Source of the DNA: Manis javanica
Lineage: Eukaryota; Chordata; Mammalia; Pholidota; Manidae
Assembly (NCBI RefSeq): GCF_040802235.1
Contig: NC_133167.1
Span: forward strand, 83,305,001-83,369,000
Direction of reading: 5' to 3'
DNA length: 64,000 nucleotides
Position 1 is the first letter of the stretch. The number at the start of each line of letters is the position of its first letter. The notes beneath the pieces were generated by a model. The model was given only the letters and a program-made list of their open reading frames with translations. It was not told the origin of the DNA and did not search any database. The translations under genes were made by a program, and so were the position numbers. Positions 23,874 through 35,749 of this stretch are shown here, in pieces.

Positions 23874-24114
23874 CTGCAAGGGATTGAGCTGAGGGGTCCT
23901 GCATGGGAACCACCTTGGGAAGTTTTCCCCTTGGATGCTCCTGAGTGGTGCTCTGAGTGGGTCACCACCTACTCCCTCAAAGGGTGCATTTAATAAAGAC
24001 CTATACCAGTGTTCTGCCCAGGAAGTCATAGGAGGACAGCAGTGAAGTATCGATGCAACAGACGGTGTTTCCTAAACTCTGTTGGAGCACCCCTGTTCTG
24101 AGTTGCCCTGTGAA

Positions 24115-24340
24115 GGAGAACGCCCCAGAAGAGCTCCTCCTCCAACACTTTGTCTTCCAGTGTGGCCATCTGTCACCACCAGCAACAACTGGAACTGGGG
24201 TCCACCTAGACAGCTTGACAAGATGAGGCCGGGCACCCTGACAGTGCAATCCTTGTGCCAGGCCCACTGTGGGGTTAGGACAGTTAGCAGGTACTGAGGG
24301 TTAAGACCAGGTTCATCAGCCCTTGGAACATATGCATGGT
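24115..24340 (-). pseudogene. Decayed duplicate of the IL9R WSXWS exon inside IL9R intron 1
   Basis: Minus-strand text parallels the real exon and its upstream intron. CATATGTTCC..GGGC corresponds to CATATGTTCTCGAGGGC, CTAACTGTCCTAACCCCACAG to CTAATCTTCCTTAACCCCACAG, and GATGGCCACACTGGA is identical in both. Indels break the frame, and the WSEWS-coding part is not recognisable. It is a partial intragenic duplication of exon plus intron flank that probably no longer contributes to mRNA. Confidence 0.7.
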
Positions 24341-26184
24341 GCCAGAGGTCAGCTGGAGACAAGGGGCTGGGTATTAGGAAGTGTCTGGGTGTGGGGAGGC
24401 TTAGGCAACCTATCACCCCTTTTGCAGGTCCAGATGGTGCACTGATAGCTCCTAAGCAGGAAGCAGGGCCAGCCTGGTTATGCAAGCCTGATGGGTGATA
24501 AGGAGCCGTAACAGCAGCAGATGTGCACACAGACCACAGCACGTAAGCCCTGGAGGAGCCAACACACATTCACCAGGAAGCAGACACCACTCCAAAACCA
24601 CCCCCACGCCCCTAGCAGCCTATGTCTGTGCTCACAGGACAGACCCCTATTAAGATCAATGATCAGGAAGACCTCACTGTGCCCTAGCACGGAGCATTGC
24701 CTGTCACTACCAGCAACAGCATGGGAGGCCGTGGCGAGTTCACTCACCCTCCTGCAGCGCCTACTGGATGGAGATCGGGGAGCAGCATGGTCACAGCTGA
24801 CCCTCAGGGTGTGAGGACAGGGTCAGAGTGAGTGCCGAGACCTGAAGGGGGCTAAGCCACAGCAGTCCCTTCCCAGGGGATGGCCATTGCCCCAGCGGTT
24901 GGGGGAGCCCTGCATCTGTGCAGAGTCAGGCCAGGGCTCCTTGGCGCCTCACAGCTTCATGCCAATAACTGCATCAGCTTACTGTCCCTTTTACACAGTG
25001 TCCGTTTCACATTTTTTTAATGGGAAGAGATCCCATTATTTTCCCCACTCACCCAAGAAGTTGGCAGACACACAGGTGAAGTGTTATGTAAATAGACACT
25101 TATCCAGCACTGTCTTTTCTCTGATGGAAGAAGAAATTCAGCCCCTGGCTCCCCAGGAGCAGCTGGAAACTGGGCGACACGAGGACTGTGCTAGGAAATT
25201 GGGCTATAAATGGAAGCAGGAACAGGGTCCCCCTTCGGACCACAGACTCTGGCACCTGAGGAAGCCATGGGAGGTACCGATGCTGTTGGGAAGAGACTGC
25301 TTGAGGTCACTGTGCTTCCTCAGGTGGCGCTGACAGCAGGTGGGGAGCCAGAGGGACCAAGGCAGGAAGACCAGCTGGGATGAGGAGAGAGGAGGCACAG
25401 AGGCGGCTACGGAAGAGGCAAGTGGCACCGAGAAGCGTTTTCCACATGAATTCTGAGAGGGGCGAGCAGGAAGGGGGGCTACATATGTGGGCAATGGCTA
25501 GAATGAGGGTGCTGACAGTGCTTTTGGGGGAGTCTACTCCTCCCGTACCTGCCGAATGGCATTCTCTGCTCACAGTCCCCCTCACAGCCCCTCTGAAGCC
25601 AAGTCAGAAAGCTCATTGCTATGCCATCTTCCTACACCAGGCCCCGCTAGGGGAGACCGTCTGCTGTGTACCACCCCCACTGCACCCAGCCAAACAGGGT
25701 GAGGAATGCATCCTGAACCACTCACAGGTGCTGCCCTTGCCACTGGGAACCTGGGAGGGTGGCTCCTGGACACTACTTGAGCACAAACTCTCTCCTCCCC
25801 TTCTTCTGCTTGGCTGAGTTGCCCATCTTCTGGAATCCCACCAGCTGCTGCCCCTTCCACTGCTCCAAGGAGGGATTCCGACTCCTGGTTCCTCTTCTGC
25901 CCTAAGGTCCCCCAAAGGAATGGGGTCCTGAAAAGGGCTTGAACCCCAGGATCTGGACCTCATCTCCACTCATGGCTGTCACAGCTGAGACCATCCAGTC
26001 ACAGGACACTCACTCACACTCATCCCCACAAAGGTCGTGAGTCTCTTGCAAGATGAGAAACTGCCTGACACACAGTGCTCTTCCCTCTGCCCAGCAGCAG
26101 TCACGACCCCTCCTGGCCCGGAAAGGAGAACCGCCATCCTTGTGATCAGCATTGCAAACCTGCCTTCTCTCAGAGATGACTCAC

Positions 26185-26211
26185 CTTCCCAGATGCATCG
26201 GCCAGATCCCA
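26185..26211 (-). other. IL9R: IL9R exon 1 (human-equivalent first coding exon, ATG replaced by GTG)
   Basis: Minus-strand text encodes GSGRCIWEG, the equivalent of the human N-terminus (GLGRCIWEG), and ends at a strong donor G|GTGAGT in phase 1. That phase fits the acceptor of exon 2. The codon in the human ATG position is GTG. Reading upstream in frame, I meet a TGA without any ATG. The exon therefore probably acts as 5' untranslated sequence here. Its true 5' end is not determined. Confidence 0.75.
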
Positions 26212-27374
26212 CGGCAAGGCTGAGGGGCCCCAACCCTCCAGACCTGCAGGTGACTTGCCTCCGACCGTCCCTGCAAAGCCTCTCAGGATCTCAGCCAAGT
26301 TGTTTCCTCTGGGCTTCACTGGTCCCTTCATCAGCACAAGCACTGAGGGCTGTGTGACCCTGAGGTTCCTTTGGCTCATTTCTGGAAGGAAGCCAAGTCA
26401 GCACTGTGGATGAGACAGGCGTTTTCACATTTTCAAAGCTTTTTCTGGAGGGGTAATTCCAACTCCCACCACTCACTTTTGGCAGGCACAGTAGCCTCCC
26501 AGCGAGTGGGAAACCGTCTTTTGTTTTCATAAAGACAGAAGGAGCATTTCATCACACTACAATGATTAGCAATTTGCAGCCCTAAGTGCAGGGCTCTTGT
26601 ACATAATCAGTGGGTGCCCACTCCTTCCTGAGGGCAGACTGACCTCTGGAAGCTTGCAGCATGACGGAGTGGTTTGGGAGTGAGAGCCCTTGCAGGAGAA
26701 GGGAAAGTGCCCCCTCGGGGATGGAGGGACAGGGATTGGTTGGTGAGCCTACCAGGGTAGTAGCAGACTGAGTTTGCCCATTAGAAGCATTTCCTGGAAT
26801 TAGCTGAAAATGGATTTAGGTTCTATTAGATTAGAACTAGATGAAAAAATTATCAGAAATCTCAAAGCAAATGAAAGAAATGCACCTCAGGTACTCTCAT
26901 TAAAGAGTAAATGATTTTCCTTAGACAAGGTTCAGCTCTAGACAAGACGGAGAGGTAGGGAGTATCACTAGTCATCACTGGCTTCATCACATGTCATTTC
27001 AGAGGCTCCTGTGTGCCCCAAACTGTAGACAAGAAGACAGAGCCAGGGGTGGGACCAGAGGCCGGCACCTTTCCACCTCAGCCAGCCCTTTCTCCTCCGA
27101 CCGCCTGTGTGCTCCCAGGCAGGAGGCTGGCTGGATGTACCCCTCAAGTCCCCATCTCAGAACACAGAGCTCTCCCACTTTGGGATTCCGTGACCTCTTT
27201 GGGGAGGTGCCTAGATCCCCCTCAAAACAATGAGTAATTATACTACATTTCATGTATGATCCAAATAGTAAGTGTATTAGGACGGAAGAAGAAACCAATT
27301 CTACTATACGGATCGTAAGGAGTGAAAGAGTGGTGCCATCAGGAATGGAAGCAGTGGATGGTGCAGGACCTGCA

Positions 27375-27500
27375 GGGAGCCCTGGGTTGAATCCCTGCTC
27401 TGCTGCCACCCTGACAAGTTACATAATCTTCCTGAGCCTCAATTTTCACATCTGTAAAATGGGATGAGAGGGCTGCTTTGAGATGAAGTGTATGTATGGA
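27375..27500 (+). repeat. MIR SINE
   Basis: Contains GGTTGAATCCCTGCTCTGC, the CTGAGCCTCAATTTTCAC core and CATCTGTAAAATGGGATGA, the classic MIR order. Confidence 0.8.
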
Positions 27501-29945
27501 AGTTAGGACAATTACTTAGCATTACCTAACATGTGTGTCCTGGCTTTTGAGCTGCTGAATATAGCTATACATTCTTTGCTGCTCCTTCCACTGAGAGGTA
27601 GAGCCAGATGGCCCTCTCCTCTGTCTGGGCTGGTGCCAGTATCTTCTTGACAATGGAGTGATGTTCTGGGGCTGACAAGGCCAGGTGCTAAGGAGCCTTG
27701 CACCTTCTGCCCTGGTCTTTTGAAAAACCCGCTCTTGGACCCTGAGCCACCTTGTAAGAAGTTTGACTGCCTGGAAATTGTCACTGTGGGGAGACCACAT
27801 GGCAGGCATGTAGAGAGGCCTAGGAGGCTGCACAGAGGAAGATGCCGGATGATTCCTGTAGCCCAGTCCTTAGCCTTGTCTCAAACCAGCGGAAGCCCTA
27901 CGTGCTGTGGTGTAGAGACAAGTTGGTCCCCTGTGTGTCCCTCGGAACCGTAAGAGGTAATAAAGGGATGTGCATGGCATCCCTTCCTGAGTCTCGGGAT
28001 GGTGTGGTATTTATCCTAAGAAGCTATACAGACACTTCCTTCTGTCCATGCTGTTGGCGTTCGGGGAAGGTGAGGCATGAGCACTTCCTTCTGCAGGTGC
28101 CCAGCACCCCTCTTTCATCCCCAGGTTTGCTTCTGTAGTTTTGTCTCACTCTGTGGATGGGCTTTCCTCTACTTTCTAGTTTCAGTGCAAAGAACTACCC
28201 TGAAGTTACAAGAACATAAAATAGTCACATGAGGATGTGCCTTGTACATAGTATATCACTAGTAAAAAATAGATAAAATAGAAATCTGACTCCTACATGG
28301 ATCTTTCAAATAAGTAGCTTCACTGAATGAAATCATTTTATTTAGGAAACCTGAGTGGTTCACTGGGGCACAGCTTCTGCTGTCACTTAGAGTGCTGGGT
28401 GTGGGCCAACTTCCTTCTATATTTGGGGCATCTAACCCAACACTTGTTCCTTCAAATGAGGAAGGGTTCAAGCACATCTAGGCACATCTCTATCAAAATC
28501 CAGAGTTGGATAAAGAATAGACACAGGGGGTCCCTGCCACCCACACAAAAAAACCCTTCCTGCATTTTGGTAGTCGCATACTATGGGAAAGAGGTAACAC
28601 ATTTTCTCAGATAGGCTGTTTTTACTAGAATACCACTGATCAGTGGACCTTTATCTTGTTTTGTCTGATGATTTTCTGAATTTCTGATAAATGTTATGGA
28701 TGCTCTTTCTGGAAAGATGCATATATACAAAAAGAAACAATGTTCTGCTTACACTTATGGAAAGAGGGGGAGACCCCAGGCTCCAGATGTCCATCCCTGA
28801 GTTGAGAATAACTAACCTGAAGAAGGATCTTGCATTTTGATAATGCCTTCTTCCTAGACAGAACAGTCCTCAAAAATATATATGTATATTTTTGTTTGAT
28901 TCACCTGCTTAGGTTATGTGATGTAGAAGAATTCATCCTCTTTCAGGTGTAAAATATTCAAAAACCTATCAGGGTTTGTTTTAGTATGAGTTAAGTTTGT
29001 TGGTAAGCTTTTGGTAAGCTTTGACAGAGGTAGGCTGTCAGAAATAATTAAACTGAACCCTTGTTTGTTTGTTTTTCTCTTGGAGATTTCTTGCTTTTGC
29101 TCCACTTATTAAAATCACACTCAGCAGACTTATGAAAGCACATCTGTTTGTGAGGGGAACTCATCTTTAGCCTGAAATCAGCTAAGCAGACTCTTCACCA
29201 ACCACACTGACTGTAGAATGCATCACATAATTAAGTGTTTACTGAAAAAGACAGCAAACTGGGCCTGGAGGAATATGTCAGAGCAGCTCTTGTCTCCATA
29301 GCAACACCCAGTGAGCCTTCCAGAAAAATGAACTCATTCGCAGGATCACTGATGCAAAATGATAAAGTGGCAACTAACAAGAGCACAACAATTAATGACA
29401 TCATTATGTACAGAGCATTAAATATTTAATATCTCAGCTTTCCACATCAGCTCTCAATAATCCTAATTCATTTTCAGTTGTTTCAAAATTGCTTAAGTGG
29501 AGGACCACTGATATCTGTTGAGTACACTTCATGACTCTGAGTTCTTGATGTTATGTACACAGTATTGTAGAATTAATTTTATAAGCAATTAGGAAAATGC
29601 AGTATAATAAATTACAACGGGATTTTATTAGCCATGATCCCAGACTACACAGTTTCATTGACAAACGAGTGTTTATTCTTTGAAAAGAAAGGCACTCAAA
29701 AACCACTCTGGGCAACTTTCTCTTTCAAGAAGTCTGTCCTGGAGTTGAGTGGTCTTGGGGGGATCAGGTTGCCAGTTTTCTGAGGGTGTGACTCAGCAAA
29801 GTGTTTCATCCCCACTTCCCTACGAGGCAACAGGGTTTCAGAAAAGCTAAATGACTTGATTAAGACTAGCAAGTGGTAGGTAAGGTTTTTAATCAAATTT
29901 TGCCTCCAAAGACGGTGGTTTTATACATGCCTGCATGTTCATATA
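27500..29945. other. Unassigned sequence
   Basis: No exon with a recognised product. A MIR core in reverse orientation is visible at about 29,800-29,900 (CTACGAGGCAACAGGGTTTC, GACTTGATTAAGACTAGCAA). A short AT palindromic tract lies at about 28,876-28,892. Confidence 0.4.
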
Positions 29946-29949
29946 CACA

Positions 29950-30240
29950 CTGAAAGGAAAAGGGGAGTTGCAAAGTCAACAGTCCAGGCAGGTTTATTGC
30001 TAAACCTGAGAGGGACCCCCCTGTTCTGGCCAGCAGAACAAAGAAGGTGTTTCTTACAGGCTAAGAGGCTTTTTATGGCCAGGGTTTTTGGTGGGCTCTT
30101 TGAGGGGATGGGCCAGGGCTTGTGGCTTGCTGATGTGTCCTGTGGAGAATGCTTGTGACCTAAGATGAAGACTAGGTCTCTCTGAAATGGTGGGTGGGCT
30201 TATTCAAAAAGGCGGTGCTCCTGTCCAGATCCTGTCACAC
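29950..30240 (-). mobile_element. Retroviral solo LTR (ERV1-like), minus strand
   Basis: Read on the minus strand it has an LTR layout: a GGCCATAAAAAGCC TATA-like promoter, then GGGTCCCTCTCAGG, an AATAAACC polyadenylation signal, and a short R/U5-like end (GACTTTGCAACTCCCC). No internal viral region is adjacent. The exact ends were not resolved. Confidence 0.6.
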
Positions 30241-30610
30241 ACCGTAGTGCACCTCGGAGCTCTGAGGGCTCCCCTGCTGCGTGACAGGCCCTGCTGGCCG
30301 GGGCAGCACCATTGAGGTGCTGTGGCCTAGCAACCCCTTCTTTTTCAAATCGGGTAATGTGCAGTGAAAGCATTTCCACAGCGATGGTCTGCTCTTCCTG
30401 TGTGAGGATTCCAGAGAGCTTCCTGGTGGTGTGTGCTCACCCCTCTGGGAGAGACTGAAGAGGTGGGCAGTGCTTAATAAAACCCTAGAGACAAGCGGAG
30501 CTCTTGACAATGGGTGTTGTGCTGAAGGCAGTCTCCGTTAGACAAGAATCTCCCTGGATGCCGGTTCTGAAATTACAGGGATCCACAAGCTCTGAATAAA
30601 GTATAGATGT

Positions 30611-30662
30611 GTGAGTGTGTGTGTGTGTGTGTGTGTGTATGCGTGTGTGTGCACGTGCATGC
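30611..30662. repeat. (GT)n microsatellite
   Basis: Mostly uninterrupted GT dinucleotides, with GCGT and GCAC interruptions at the right end. Confidence 0.9.
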
Positions 30663-30954
30663 ACGGTGCATATATTCATTATCTTTGACTTTTAGGATCT
30701 TGTATTTTATACAGTCTCTCAATAGATGACTATCATCTGGAGGTTGGTCGATGACCTGATTGGTATGGAGCTGGAAGCCAAGCCCCGCAGGGATGTGAGA
30801 TGCACCATCAGATTTTAGGGCAGCCTGTGGCAGGGAGTGCCGCATTTATAAGCAACATACATCAGCCTTCATCATCATATTCATAATCACTTTAGTAAAC
30901 ACAATAAATGTTAGAATGATGACATAATAAAGTAATAACTAAGGGATTTATGTG

Positions 30955-31080
30955 GAGTATTTCACTTAATCTTCACAACAGTGCTTTTAGATAAAGAAAC
31001 AGATGCTTGGTGAAGTTAAGTAACTAGACCAAGGCCCCAAAGCTGATGAGTGATGGGACAGGCAGCCTTTTTCTAGAACT
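30955..31080 (-). repeat. MIR SINE, reverse orientation
   Basis: Reverse-oriented MIR text: CACTTAATCTTCACAACAG, GATAAAGAAACAGATGCTTG, GGTGAAGTTAAGTAACTAGA. Confidence 0.65.
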
Positions 31081-31260
31081 TGCATCCACCTTTAAGTTAA
31101 GTTAACTCCTTTGGGTTAAGTCAGTGCTCAGTGCAGTTCCTAGTTATGTTTGGAGAAAATCAGAAATTACTAGACATAGATTCAAACATTTCGTTATCTG
31201 CATTTGTAGCATATTTTAGTTTTACAAGACTAAAACCACAATGATGTGCTTAACATAGCT

Positions 31261-31411
31261 TGTTCTCTGTTGGTTGATTCATTCATTGATCTGTAGAATG
31301 TTGTTGGGTACTTGTTCTGTGTTGGTTGGTTCATTCATTGATCTGTAGAATGTTGTTGGGTACTTGTTCTGTGTTGGTTGATTCATTCATTGATCTGTAG
31401 AATGTTGGGTA
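31261..31411. repeat. Tandem repeat, 52-bp unit, about 2.9 copies
   Basis: The block TGTTCT(C/G)TGTTGGTTGAT then TCATTCATTGATCTGTAGAA then TGTTGTTGGGTACT recurs at 31,261, 31,313 and 31,365. Copies differ at only a few bases, and the last copy lacks a TTG. Confidence 0.9.
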
Positions 31412-31759
31412 CATACAATGAGGGAAAGTCTGTGCTGAGTACTGAGCAGAGAGGTGAGCAAAATGCAGTTCCTTGTGAGAGGCTGGAAAGTTATACAGCA
31501 ACAGAAGGCACGCATGGTGGGTATGATGGAAACCATGGAAAAGGGTGCTTCCCTCAGGTTTGGGGGTGGAAGTGGAGTTCACAATAGCAGTGTGGAGCCA
31601 CGAGGAGAAGCCAGGAAGCTGCTGTAAGCAAGGAAATATGCATGGGTAGGAGTGACAACTTCAATTTATAATTACAGGATTCTTTACTAAGAGGCCTAAT
31701 ATCCCCTTTTCAGCTTCTTCCCACCTATGGAGTCATAACAAAGTCCAAAGCAGCTTAAA

Positions 31760-32440
31760 ACCAGAAAGTCTCCAATGGATTAAAGAGAGTTGAAATTCCC
31801 AACATTGTGGAGTTAATGTCACAACTCAGAAAACTCATGTTCCTGTTAATGCATCTTATGAAAAATGACCAGCATGAGAATGTAAAATGGTGAAGCCACT
31901 TTGGAACCAGTTTCTTTAGAAACAGCCGTTGCTTAAAAAGGGAAACACAAAAGGAAAGCAAAACAAATAGAGTGAAAAAAGAAGTTAAGCATTCATTTAC
32001 TATATGACCCAGCTTTTCCATTCCTAGGACTCACCCAAGAGAAACAAAAACATATGTCCGTGCAAAGACTTGGATGTGAATGTCCATAGCAGCATTATTC
32101 ACGATGGTCAACTGGGGGATAAATAAACAATCCATGCTACTTATACACAACAAGGGAACACTATTCAGCAACAAAAAGGGGCAGCATTCTGTTCTGCACC
32201 ACAATGTGGACGAACCTCAGATGCATGCTAAGTGAAAGCAGCCAGGAGCAAACGCGGTTGGTCGGAACCTGTATGTTTTCTGGCAAATGCGTAGACCGTT
32301 ACGGATCGGGCCAGAATTGTCTGGCCACGGCAAGGAGGAGAGCAGAGCAGAACTTGGCAGTTGCCAAGCCACAAATGTCTAGAGTTTCTACAGCCTCACA
32401 CCTGCAGAAGATTCTGCAAAATAGATCTGACTTCTATTAA
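31760..32440 (+). repeat. Ancient L1 C-terminal and 3' fragment
   Basis: Plus-strand L1M text: CCATTCCTAGGACTCACC, CATAGCAGCATTATTCACGA, AACTATTCAGCA-like and GACGAACCTCAGATGC. Decayed. Confidence 0.65.
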
Positions 32441-32444
32441 GAGA

Positions 32445-34495
32445 AACCTCAACTTTTAACATTATTTCTAAATTTCTTCCACACTTGTTTAATATCAAGC
32501 TTTCAGGGAGATGAACTCTTGAGAGGATTGCAGTGTGTAATTCGCTGTCCTAAGGCAGGGGCTGGATTCACTGGAAACTCTTCTCGAGTGAAGCATCTGG
32601 CAAAGACCATTAAGCTCATCTCAGTTTTATTCCTGCGGGGGGCCCTTCTCTGACCACCCCGGGTTCCAGCAGTCCCTGCTGGCCTTGCCATTGCAGCCTT
32701 GGGGCCTGGGCGAAGCTCCTCTCCCTCCTTCCTCTGCTTCCAGCTCTTATTGGAATTGTCCCCTTGGTCTTTCCTTACCTGGCAGTCATGCCCGGGGGAC
32801 TAGACCCCAGGAACTAATCAGGAGTCCTTTTCTCTTCAAAATAAACCTGTCTCATTTTGAGCCCTGTGCCATTTTAAATAAACCTGTAGTGAACTTACTG
32901 TTTTCTTATGGGCAAAAGCCATAGCTAACTTAGCCTATTATGGAGAGCCGACTTTTTAAAGACAGCTGGGGAAGAAGATAGAGGGTTTTACAGACAGTTC
33001 GGTCACTAGCTCGTATATGTCCACAGGTGAGACATGCGTCTTCTGACCCTCTTCTCTGAAAGAGGAAATATACCCTATTAATGGAAGAAGGGACTTTGGT
33101 TACTATTGAATCCAACCTCTTATGTTACAGATGAGGGCATTATAATATTTACTTGAATGCTGCTGTACAAAATCACATTTGCATATTGCAAATCGCTATT
33201 ATTTCTGTAAATGGGTGGCATGTATACATTTTTCTTTTATTTTTCAGTTGCCCGTAAAAATGCCTTCCACTAATTATCATGAGCTCATCTAGTCATACCT
33301 TTTAAACCGATTCAGTTTTTGTCATAGCCAAATATGTGTTCTTTAATTCAATTATTGATAATGATTGATTCTAGTCACTGTTTAATAATATTTCTAATAA
33401 CTGTATCAGATCTGTATTTCTAAAGGTTAAAAGTTCTAAGTTGCAAGAGTTATTTGTCTTGCTCTTTTTAAAAAGAAAGTTTCTTCTAAAAATGGGAAGA
33501 AATTTAAACTGCACCTCTCTGCCACCTTCTGGTAGGAAAGGAAAGCTCACCAGAGGAAAATGACCCATAAATACCAATAACTGGTTTTTTTCCTCCTGTT
33601 AATGCTTAGTTAGATAAAATCATTTATCTATGATTTTCTGTTATGTGTGTATTCTGTGTTCCTTGTTTTCTTATTCCTTAAGCTCATAAGGAGGGCAGCC
33701 GATCTGAGTCTCTTCTCTGAAGTGTTCTGGGTGGGCGCCGAGCTCCTCTTGGTCTCTGAGAAGCTCTCTCGGCCCACAGACGGGGATGGGGTTGAGCCAG
33801 GAAGATGGTGATTCCCAAATGGATGGTTCTGGCAACACCCCCAGTGCCCCAGTCCCAGGAGTGGAAAGTCTCTTAAGCACAAAATGAGCTGGGCAGCTGC
33901 TCCTGAGAGCAGTGAAACTGCCTGGAGGAGCTGGGCTGCTGGAAAATTTAAACTAAGCTCGGAGCAAACCTTGCAGTGCTAGTTATAGGACACAGGTGTG
34001 TGCCTGCCTGAGAGGAGAAGCTCTGCGGTGCCGACTGCACCTGACTTCCCATTGGGCAGCTGGCGCACAGGGATATACAGACAAGCGGTGAGCAGAGAGG
34101 CAAATAAACACATAAAATGTTAAGATGCTAGCACACTTGAATCCCGAATGTATAAGACTAAGGAGGGGTTTTCCCAAGAATAGAAAGATCTTTTTTAACA
34201 TTTAAAAACATCTGCTTTAAATACATTGTCGCAGGTTGGGTCCCCTGAAAGCCGATGCTGAGGTGAGCCGGGCATGCAGGGTATGTATTAGTTGTTAATC
34301 CTACGGAAGGGAGAAGGCAAAGCAGGATTAGGCAGAGGGCCCGGGAGAGTGGTGATTAGGCGCATGGAGCCTTGCCTGGCCCAGGGGAGCTTTGAAGCCT
34401 ATGTGGCTCCTCAGGGCTGCCCAGCTGTGACCCACAGCGTCCAGGCCTTCATACTCCTGCCTCCGTCAGTCACCTACTTTAATGGTGAGACTTTG
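32445..34495. other. Unassigned sequence
   Basis: No recognisable gene, exon pair or named repeat. Short open frames on both strands have no motifs. Confidence 0.35.
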
Positions 34496-34499
34496 AAGC

Positions 34500-34935
34500 C
34501 TTCCCATTAAATTCCAAAAAAAGATAAGGTACCCTTTATCACTGCATCTGTTCAACATTGTTTTAAAGGCACCAGCCAATACAATATGATACAATTATTT
34601 TTAAAGGAAAATGAAGTATAGTAAGTTCTTATTTACAGACAATATAATTTAATTATCTGTATTCAAAATCCAATATATAGATGTTTTTTTCAGGCCTGTA
34701 AATTCAGTGTAATTCCAATTTTAAAAAAAGCCCTACAGGATTGCTAGAATTTAACAAACTCATTGTATAATTAAGAGAAAGTCCTTTCCCCCAAAAGAAC
34801 CAGCTTTATAGAAAAATGCATTTTCCCACAAGATGTTGCATATAATTTTCAAAATACTTAAAAAGAAAACCAGAGGATAATTGGCTTACTACTGTTTTAT
34901 GAACTGAACATTTTGGTGCCTTCAACCATATTCTA
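34500..34935 (+). repeat. Old L1 ORF2 fragment
   Basis: Text such as TTCAACATTGTTTTAAAGGC followed by ACCAGCCAATACAATA matches the L1 ORF2 RT region in a decayed state. The trailing part (CAGTGTAATTCCAATTTTAA) is also L1-like. Confidence 0.55.
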
Positions 34936-35214
34936 ACTTAAAGCTAGCTTATTTTCCTCAATCTGTGGTGGTTGAAATGTATCCCCTCTTCTGTACTATG
35001 TTTATCCCTTTAAACCATATATAATCCTTGAAATATCTCAAATGATGTTTAAAGTATATTTAAAACTTCTTCTACTCAACAAAGGCTACTCCCCCCCATC
35101 GTTTTTACCACTTCTGCCTATGATACAGCAATCTTCCCACCATCCTCCTCTCTTAACCCTGTGTTCAGCCAATCAATCAATCAATCATGAATGGTTGGAA
35201 ATTCCATCCATCTT

Positions 35215-35745
35215 CCCATCCATTCAGCAAGCAGACACTAAGCATCTACTAAACCCGATCTTGGTCCTTAGTGTACAGAGATGAATAAGATCTGGTTTCT
35301 GCAGCTATACAGACAAGGAAACTCTGATATACTAATACAAATATGTAAGTGTTTATGACATACATCAGATACAGACGGAGCAGTTAACACTTTTAAAGGA
35401 TTAGAGAGGTTTACAGAAGAAATGACATTAGAGCCAGTCCACTTGGAATTGGAAGGAAGGCTGTCTGCAGTGAAAGAAACTGCATATATGCAAAAGCAGA
35501 GAGGCCTGAGAGCTCCTGGCCTCTTTGCAGAACCACGGGTAGATCTATGTGACCTAAAGTAGGGTGGAGAGAGAGTGGGAAGAGGTGGGTCTGGAAGTCT
35601 AAGTCGAGACCAGATTTAATGTCATCCTCACACCCTAGGACTTCACTTTATTGGCAGTGGGGAGACAAGAAAAGTTTTAAGTAGAGTGATGCTGTGAGCC
35701 AATTAGTGTTCTAGAAAGAGCATTCTGCCTACAGTTTGGATGGAA
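35215..35745 (+). repeat. Ancient interspersed repeat (L2/L3-like or similar)
   Basis: The order of phrases is that of a common ancient mammalian repeat whose exact family I cannot name: AGCAAGCAGACACTAAGCAT, a GTGTACAGAGATGAATAAGA block, GAAATGACATTAGAGCC, GCAAAAGCAGAGAGGCCTGA, CTTTATTGGCAGTGGGGAGA and GAGTGATGCTGTGAGCC. Confidence 0.5.
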
Positions 35746-35749
35746 AGCT

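Noticed and set aside
31261-31411. Regularly spaced repeats resembling a CRISPR array
   Set aside because: The units are contiguous 52-bp tandem copies with no unique spacers, in mammalian DNA.
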